This document shows positions 5,462-5,486 of a DNA stretch of 5,486 nt, one piece after another (the first letter of the stretch is position 1; each line of letters starts with the position of its first letter). The stretch is from contig QIEW01000383.1 in assembly GCA_003230535.1 (NCBI GenBank), positions 1-5,486 on the forward strand, read 5' to 3'. A program made the position numbers and the translations under genes. This DNA comes from a bacterium. Lineage in GTDB: Bacteria > SZUA-182 > SZUA-191. The notes beneath the pieces are model-generated. The model was not told where the DNA came from and made no database searches. It worked only from the letters and a program-made list of their open reading frames with translations.

Positions 5462-5486
5462 ATATGCCGCGGGAAAACAAGGGGTT

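Overview
The window comes from a Gram-negative bacterium. It encodes an outer-membrane TonB-dependent receptor with an aromatic C-terminal residue, and an RlpA-type septal lytic transglycosylase that only makes sense in a diderm. Base composition is moderate. The intergenic repeat families (ATTCCCG/CGGGAAT palindromes with TCGTAAAAAGT ends, and the TCATTGCGA...GCAATCTC repeat) recall those scattered through many deltaproteobacterial (Desulfobacterota) genomes. That placement is inference from memory, not a search result.

Layout, left to right; all four genes are on the + strand. 120-800 encodes a cysteine-rich YkgJ/CxxCxxCC-family protein in rather AT-rich DNA. 801-1046 is a gap holding one diverged copy of a ~115 bp repeat (copy A) and a dyad just before the next gene. 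1047-3134 encodes a complete TonB-dependent receptor. 3135-3458 has no gene and is almost filled by two different ~130 bp MITE-like palindromic elements, followed by a TATAAT box. 3459-4553 is rmuC, overlapping rlpA (4550-5272) by ATGA. 5273-5486 holds a second copy of the ~115 bp repeat in inverted orientation (copy B), which contains the probable terminator, then a dispersed-repeat unit near the right edge.

Functionally, rmuC and rlpA form a clear two-gene, translationally coupled operon that pairs a membrane-anchored nuclease-like DNA-maintenance protein with a septal peptidoglycan enzyme. The receptor is a stand-alone import gene with no TonB/ExbBD or ABC partner in view, so its substrate cannot be assigned. 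The YkgJ-like gene has no evident link to its neighbours.

I found no CRISPR array, tRNA/rRNA, transposase, toxin-antitoxin pair or recognisable defence system. The genes are ordinary. The unexplained structure lies between them: the two MITE-like elements, one of them a nested palindrome built from three directly abutting hairpins, and a diverged inverted repeat pair (about 64 of 85 core positions identical by hand alignment) that brackets the receptor-rmuC-rlpA block.
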